Positions 60,293-64,000 of a DNA stretch of 64,000 nucleotides are shown piece after piece. The stretch spans positions 1,860,001 through 1,924,000 of the forward strand of contig CAXXFB010000001.1 in NCBI GenBank assembly GCA_963674545.2, written 5' to 3'. The notes beneath the pieces are model-generated. The model did no database searches. It worked only from the letters and a program-made list of their open reading frames with translations, and was not told where the DNA came from. Source of the stretch: JABGQS01 sp963674545. GTDB taxonomy: Bacteria > Bacillota > Clostridia > Christensenellales > SZUA-584. Every line of letters begins with the position of its first letter. Positions within the stretch are counted from its first letter, which is position 1. The position numbers and the translations under genes were made by a program.

Positions 60293-60377
60293 TTGGACTT
60301 AGCACGGATTGCGGAGTATACTTAGCATAGGCTGAACTACTTCGTAATCTGCGCTGTTTTCATTGGAAAGGAAAATT

Positions 60378-62063
60378 ATGCAGAGTAATTACAAAGTAGG
60401 ATTATATTTAAGACTTTCACGTGACGATAATAATTCAGACAGTGAAAGTATGAGCATATCTAATCAAAGGAGTATGCTCACAGACTATGTTAAAGAAAGG
60501 GGCTGGGAAATAGAAGAAATCTATATTGACGATGGCATTTCAGGCGTAACCTTTGACCGTCCTGCATTCAACCGCTTGATAAAGGATATTGAAAACCAAC
60601 GTATCAATATGGTAGTTACCAAAGACTTATCACGACTTGGACGAAATTACTTGAAGGTGGGAGAATACACTGATTATTTCTTCCCGAAGCATAATGTCAG
60701 ATATATAGCTGTGAATGATAACTATGATAATGATAAAGAAGATGACTTCGTAGCGTTTCGCAATATTTTCAATGAACACTATGCGAAGGATACTTCCAAG
60801 AAGATTAAATCGGTTAAGAAGGCTCAGATGAAACAGGGATTGTTTATCGGAAGCCAGACCGCAATGGGATACATGCGTGACCCGAATGATAAGCACAAGC
60901 TAATTATTGATGAAGAAGCTGCTGAGATTATCAGACGAATGTTTCACAGATATTCCATCGGAGATAGTGCAAGGCACATAGCGGACACGTTTAACAATGA
61001 AGGTATTCCAACACCGAGAGAGTATTTCTTCAATCGTATCCGTAAACCGAATCCCTATACATGCGATGCAGTTTCTTGGGGAAGCTCTACAATTATCAGG
61101 ATGTTGGGCAATCAAGTGTATATTGGTAACATGTGCCAAGGCAAACGCCAGAAGAAATCATTCAAGATGAAACGTCGGGATGTTGTACCGCAGAATGAAT
61201 GGATTGTTGTTGAAAACACGCATGAGCCAATAATCGATGAGATTACTTGGAACCGTGTGCAGACTATTCTAAAACGCAACAAGAGGAGCGCTAAGCCAAG
61301 ACTACGGGATGATAAGACCGTTGCTCTGTTCTCCGGCAAAGTGCGTTGTGCGGACTGTCAGGCGGTGATGACGTATACATATTCTAAGAACACTGTGTAT
61401 AAGCCGTATTACAAGTATCGCTGCAGCACATACAGCAATCAGGGTAAAACGGCCTGCAGCTATCATGCGATATTGGAAGAAGAATTAAATGCTATCGTAC
61501 TAGCGGAGATTCAGAAGTTTTCTAACATAGCTTCATGCTATGAAGATGAACTGCTAAAAAGGCTGATTGATATTAACAGTAACACAAAGTTGAAAAACAA
61601 CAGCTTTCTTGAAAAGCAGATTCGCAGGACAAACCGAGAGCTCCAGGGAATTGCGCCGAAGATTGATGTAGTGATTGACCAAATGGCAAACGGCAATATT
61701 TCAGAGCAGATGTTTAAGAAGCTAATGAATCAGTACGAGCAGAAGCAGAATGAACTATCCCAAAAGCTTGCCGAACAGAAAGCTGAGTTATCACGTATTA
61801 AGGACGATATCGGCAATATACAGCACTTGGTTGATTGCTTCAAAGATCGAGTATACATTGAAGACCTTGACCGAGAAACGATTGTAGAGCTAATTGACTA
61901 CATTGAGGTTTTCAAAAAAGAGAAAGTCGGCGGAGAGTATCTGCAGAGAGTTGATATCCATTTCAACTTCGTTGGACAAATATCAACAGAACAGTTCCAA
62001 GCGCTGAAGGAATACATCCTACAGCAAGAAAATAATCAAACCCAAATGATACAGGTTATATAA
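60378..62063 (+). CDS. TnpX-like large serine recombinase
   Basis: The 561-residue recombinase has the resolvase domain (VGLYLRLSRDDNNSDSESMSISNQRSML, nucleophile Ser in LRLSRDD about 14; VVTKDLSRLGRNYLKVGEY with catalytic Args). A recombinase domain follows (IGSQTAMGYMRDPNDKHKLIIDEEAAEIIRRMF), then a zinc ribbon (GKVRCADCQAVMTYTYSKN...YRCSTYSNQGKTACS) and a long coiled coil. The style is that of Tn4451/Tn4453 TnpX. The start ATG at 60378 follows AAAGGAAA. It is the only site-specific recombinase of the 45.6-62.1 kb segment and ends 50 bases before tRNA-Ser. Confidence 0.95.
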   Translation: MQSNYKVGLYLRLSRDDNNSDSESMSISNQRSMLTDYVKERGWEIEEIYIDDGISGVTFDRPAFNRLIKDIENQRINMVVTKDLSRLGRNYLKVGEYTDYFFPKHNVRYIAVNDNYDNDKEDDFVAFRNIFNEHYAKDTSKKIKSVKKAQMKQGLFIGSQTAMGYMRDPNDKHKLIIDEEAAEIIRRMFHRYSIGDSARHIADTFNNEGIPTPREYFFNRIRKPNPYTCDAVSWGSSTIIRMLGNQVYIGNMCQGKRQKKSFKMKRRDVVPQNEWIVVENTHEPIIDEITWNRVQTILKRNKRSAKPRLRDDKTVALFSGKVRCADCQAVMTYTYSKNTVYKPYYKYRCSTYSNQGKTACSYHAILEEELNAIVLAEIQKFSNIASCYEDELLKRLIDINSNTKLKNNSFLEKQIRRTNRELQGIAPKIDVVIDQMANGNISEQMFKKLMNQYEQKQNELSQKLAEQKAELSRIKDDIGNIQHLVDCFKDRVYIEDLDRETIVELIDYIEVFKKEKVGGEYLQRVDIHFNFVGQISTEQFQALKEYILQQENNQTQMIQVI

Positions 62064-62113
62064 CCTGAAAATCAGAGAAAAAGAAAAACGACACATTGAG
62101 TGCCGTCTGTAGG

Positions 62114-62204
62114 TGGCGGAGAAGGTGGGATTCGAACCCACGTGCCGGTTGCCCGACAAACGCATTTCGAGTGCGCCCCGTTATGACCTCTTCGATACTT
62201 CTCC
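62114..62204 (-). tRNA. tRNA-Ser (anticodon CGA)
   Basis: The minus strand folds as a class II tRNA. The acceptor is GGAGAAG/CTTCTCC, the anticodon stem GCGCA/TGCGT has loop CTCGAAA (anticodon CGA, codon UCG), a long variable arm (GTCGGGC-AA-CCGGCAC region) is present, the T-arm is GTGGG-TTCGAAT-CCCAC, and CCA is encoded at 62114-62116. No terminator follows on the element side. Confidence 0.95.
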
Positions 62205-62304
62205 GTGTCGGCGGTCTATATTATAAACCAGCATTACACTCTTTTCACGACAGAAAAAAGGCATATGGTGCACAGCATTGTCTGCGGTGCACCGCCTTAA
62301 TATT

Positions 62305-63702
62305 TTAAAGATCGTTATTTGAATTGAGCCTCTTATAGTAATATGTTATTTTTGCTTCATCCATCCACTGCTCAAGCGTCTGGTTATACATGTCCTCCTG
62401 CTCTCCTGGCAAAAGCGCTGCTTTGATGCTGTCGGCAATGTCTTCAAACGGTATCACGCCCTGCTCGTAAACCTTCATAAGCGCAAGTACATGTATTCCT
62501 TCATAATCAACAAACGGCGCAGAAGTCTCCCCAACTGTTTCAAGACTGGTCGCAGCCTTGACATAGTTCTCACTGTAATCAGTCGTCCTTGGATCAACGA
62601 TATATCCGTAATCAGGAGTATTGTCAAAGATGTTATCCATTTGTTCAGAGAGCTCTTCAACTATGTCCTCTGCTGTTTCACCGCTGTCTAGTCTTTCCTT
62701 TATATTTGCTGCTTCAGCAATTAAGTCTGAAGAATCATTAATAGCTACATTTAAAAGCTCATCATACACTCCGGCTTCGCCCTCGTCATACGCTGTCTTC
62801 AGGCTTTCGGAGAGCTCATCGTCAAAAGCAATGAAAATATCCCTCACGGCAACTATTCTCTGCGGCACATATGTATATATATTTTTGCCCGCTATTTTCT
62901 GTTTGAAAACTGAAGCGTCAGCATCCATCTCTTCCTGCTGCAATGCAAGTGTCTGGTCATACCACGTCCTTACTTCTTCGTCTGTCACTACAGCAAAGCT
63001 TACCATATAGTCCTTTACCTTTGCGACTATATCCTGCCTGCACAAATTGTTATATATAGAATCAACTGTGATCTTGTTTTCTTCAAGATATTTCTCATAT
63101 CTCGTTTGGGCTTCTGCGAGCACAGCAGGGTCAGTCGGCTCTTCCGTTTCCTCCGGCTCGTCCGCCGTGTCGTCTGCGGTGGTGTCTGCAGAATCAGCAG
63201 TGTCTGCGGTTTCATCTGTTGCAGTATCATCCCCAAGGGTGAGCTCTGTATCCGTTTCCGCCTGTGCAGCTGCCTGCTCATCGGCAATCTCCTGCTCTAC
63301 CTGGTTAACAAACGATTCTGATATATAGTCGAGCTGGTCCTTAGCATCCTGCATGTTCTGTGTCTTCTCTTCTTCCGTCAGAGCAATATCAAGCTCCTTT
63401 GCTTTCTGGAGCATAACCTCTGCTTCAACTCTGTCCTGAAGTGCAGATTCTCTAGCATCCAGGATCATTTGATCGATATCTTCCTGAGAATAGCTTATCC
63501 CCATCTGCTGGCCAATATAAGCCTGATACTGAACGTTGCTCAATATCTCGTTTTCACTTATCTCATATTTATATATCTCTGTGCTGTTGACTCTTGCAAC
63601 AACCTGCTCTGCAACTTTATCGGGGTCTACGCTCACAAGAGAGCACCCTCCAAGCAGCAGCGCACATGCAAGCAACAGCGCCACAATTTTTGTCGTTTTC
63701 AT
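62305..63702 (-). CDS. Peptidyl-prolyl isomerase/foldase lipoprotein (SurA/PrsA-like)
   Basis: The 465-residue protein has a lipoprotein signal with lipobox LLLGGC (Cys 20), a SurA-N-like chaperone domain (ARVNSTEIYKYEISENEIL... ESALQDRVEAEVMLQKAKELDIALTEEE) and an Asp/Thr/Glu-rich low-complexity insert (about 140-195). A degenerate parvulin-like region follows (ERLDSGETAEDIVEELSEQ, DYGYIVDPRTTDYSENYVKAATSLETVGETSAPFVDYEGIHVLALMKVYEQG). It would act outside the membrane in folding of secreted proteins. It follows mfd, the common clostridial order. Confidence 0.88.
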   Translation of the reverse strand: MKTTKIVALLLACALLLGGCSLVSVDPDKVAEQVVARVNSTEIYKYEISENEILSNVQYQAYIGQQMGISYSQEDIDQMILDARESALQDRVEAEVMLQKAKELDIALTEEEKTQNMQDAKDQLDYISESFVNQVEQEIADEQAAAQAETDTELTLGDDTATDETADTADSADTTADDTADEPEETEEPTDPAVLAEAQTRYEKYLEENKITVDSIYNNLCRQDIVAKVKDYMVSFAVVTDEEVRTWYDQTLALQQEEMDADASVFKQKIAGKNIYTYVPQRIVAVRDIFIAFDDELSESLKTAYDEGEAGVYDELLNVAINDSSDLIAEAANIKERLDSGETAEDIVEELSEQMDNIFDNTPDYGYIVDPRTTDYSENYVKAATSLETVGETSAPFVDYEGIHVLALMKVYEQGVIPFEDIADSIKAALLPGEQEDMYNQTLEQWMDEAKITYYYKRLNSNNDL

Positions 63703-63735
63703 TTATTCCTCCTAATTACTCGTTTCGGTATATCA

Positions 63736-64000
63736 TTATACTTTAATCGAACGAGTTTGGCAACGACTGATATCTCTAAGAAATGCCAGCAGCTCGTCGA
63801 TCGGCTGTTTTTCTACTTTGAACACTATAAAGGGCGGCTGCGCTGCTTTAAGCTGGGCCTTTTTGCCCTGCTTTTCAAGCACTTCCAGCAGTTTGCTTAG
63901 GTCAGTTCTGGCATCCGGTGCATATTTTAGAGTAAACACCTTCCCGGTCCTCGTTACCGAAGCTATACCGGCTCTCATAGCAAAGTGCTTTATTAGCGCA
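63736..64000 (-). CDS. mfd: Transcription-repair coupling factor Mfd, C-terminal fragment
   Basis: The frame is open to the window edge and reads ALIKHFAMRAGIASVTRTG then KVFTLKYAPDARTDLSKLLEVLEKQ and FIVFKVEKQPIDELLAFLRDI. This fits the extreme C-terminal D7 domain of Mfd, the ATPase that removes stalled RNA polymerase. Only the last ~87 residues are inside the window. The identification also rests on the neighbouring foldase gene, commonly next to mfd in clostridia. Confidence 0.75.
   Translation of the reverse strand, partial: ALIKHFAMRAGIASVTRTGKVFTLKYAPDARTDLSKLLEVLEKQGKKAQLKAAQPPFIVFKVEKQPIDELLAFLRDISRCQTRSIKV

Noticed and set aside
62096..62308. A 70-codon frame covering the tRNA gene
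   Set aside because: It overlaps the complete tRNA-Ser on the other strand; the translated GGRRWDSNPRA-type start is the well-known artefact of tRNA-Ser antisense.

Overview
The window looks like a chromosomal segment of an anaerobic low-GC Gram-positive bacterium (Bacillota, probably a clostridial lineage). Signs are clostridial-style Shine-Dalgarno sequences, a K+-type membrane pyrophosphatase, FeoAB, an mfd - foldase lipoprotein - tRNA-Ser block, many serine recombinases, and a Gram-positive CnaB adhesin. No rRNA and no CRISPR array were seen. Coordinates and starts come from reading the sequence; family names are by motif recognition, with no database search.

Region 1 (1-6.2 kb): the truncated 5' part of an L-rhamnose mutarotase gene at the left edge, the pyrophosphatase hppA, feoA/feoB, then a decayed second copy of the aldolase/phosphatase genes found intact at 12.7-14.2 kb.

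Region 2 (6.2-15 kb, minus strand): a bacterial microcompartment (BMC) locus. It has a DeoR regulator, a histidine phosphatase and a class II (fuculose-1-P type) aldolase with a C-terminal helix like an encapsulation peptide. These are followed by PduL, a flavoprotein-like protein, three BMC-P pentamers, a CoA-acylating aldehyde dehydrogenase, a PduS/RnfC-like Fe-S flavoprotein, a PduT-like tandem shell protein and two BMC-H hexamers. No diol dehydratase of either type is present. The likely job is cleavage of a 6-deoxyketose phosphate to DHAP plus lactaldehyde and oxidation of the aldehyde inside the shell.

Region 3 (15-34.4 kb, minus strand): a complete 2-oxoacid/acetoin dehydrogenase set (E3, E1beta, E1alpha, E2), a RuBisCO-like protein, a group II intron remnant, an amidohydrolase, a rhamnulokinase-like kinase, a LacI regulator, a ribose-type ABC importer, a second L-rhamnose mutarotase, a UroD-like protein, an AllA-like cupin and an L-fucose-isomerase-like enzyme. 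Four identical AAACGTTT palindromes, one before lacI and three before the isomerase-like gene, tie these two operons into one predicted LacI regulon. RuBisCO-like protein + UroD-like + AllA-like + isomerase-like genes together, beside a BMC, are the best candidate for an undescribed (modified) deoxysugar pathway.

Region 4 (34.9-45.1 kb): accessory DNA with two secreted/membrane proteins, a triplet of large serine recombinase genes (the middle one lacking its catalytic domain), a sigma-like regulator, a zinc-ribbon protein, and an AbiE system whose toxin gene is fused tail-to-tail to a truncated type I-like DNA methylase.

Region 5 (45.5-62.2 kb): an integrated plasmid-like element with ParB, a DUF3846-like protein, ParM/ParR, a CAP lipoprotein, HigBA, an 11-repeat CnaB adhesin, an HD-GYP protein, an XRE/ImmA/PIN trio, an IS21 copy interrupting a small gene, and a TnpX-like recombinase. 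It abuts tRNA-Ser(CGA), and a displaced tRNA-Ser 3' end with its terminator may mark the other end. Region 6 (62.3-64 kb) returns to core genes: a foldase lipoprotein and the C-terminus of mfd.
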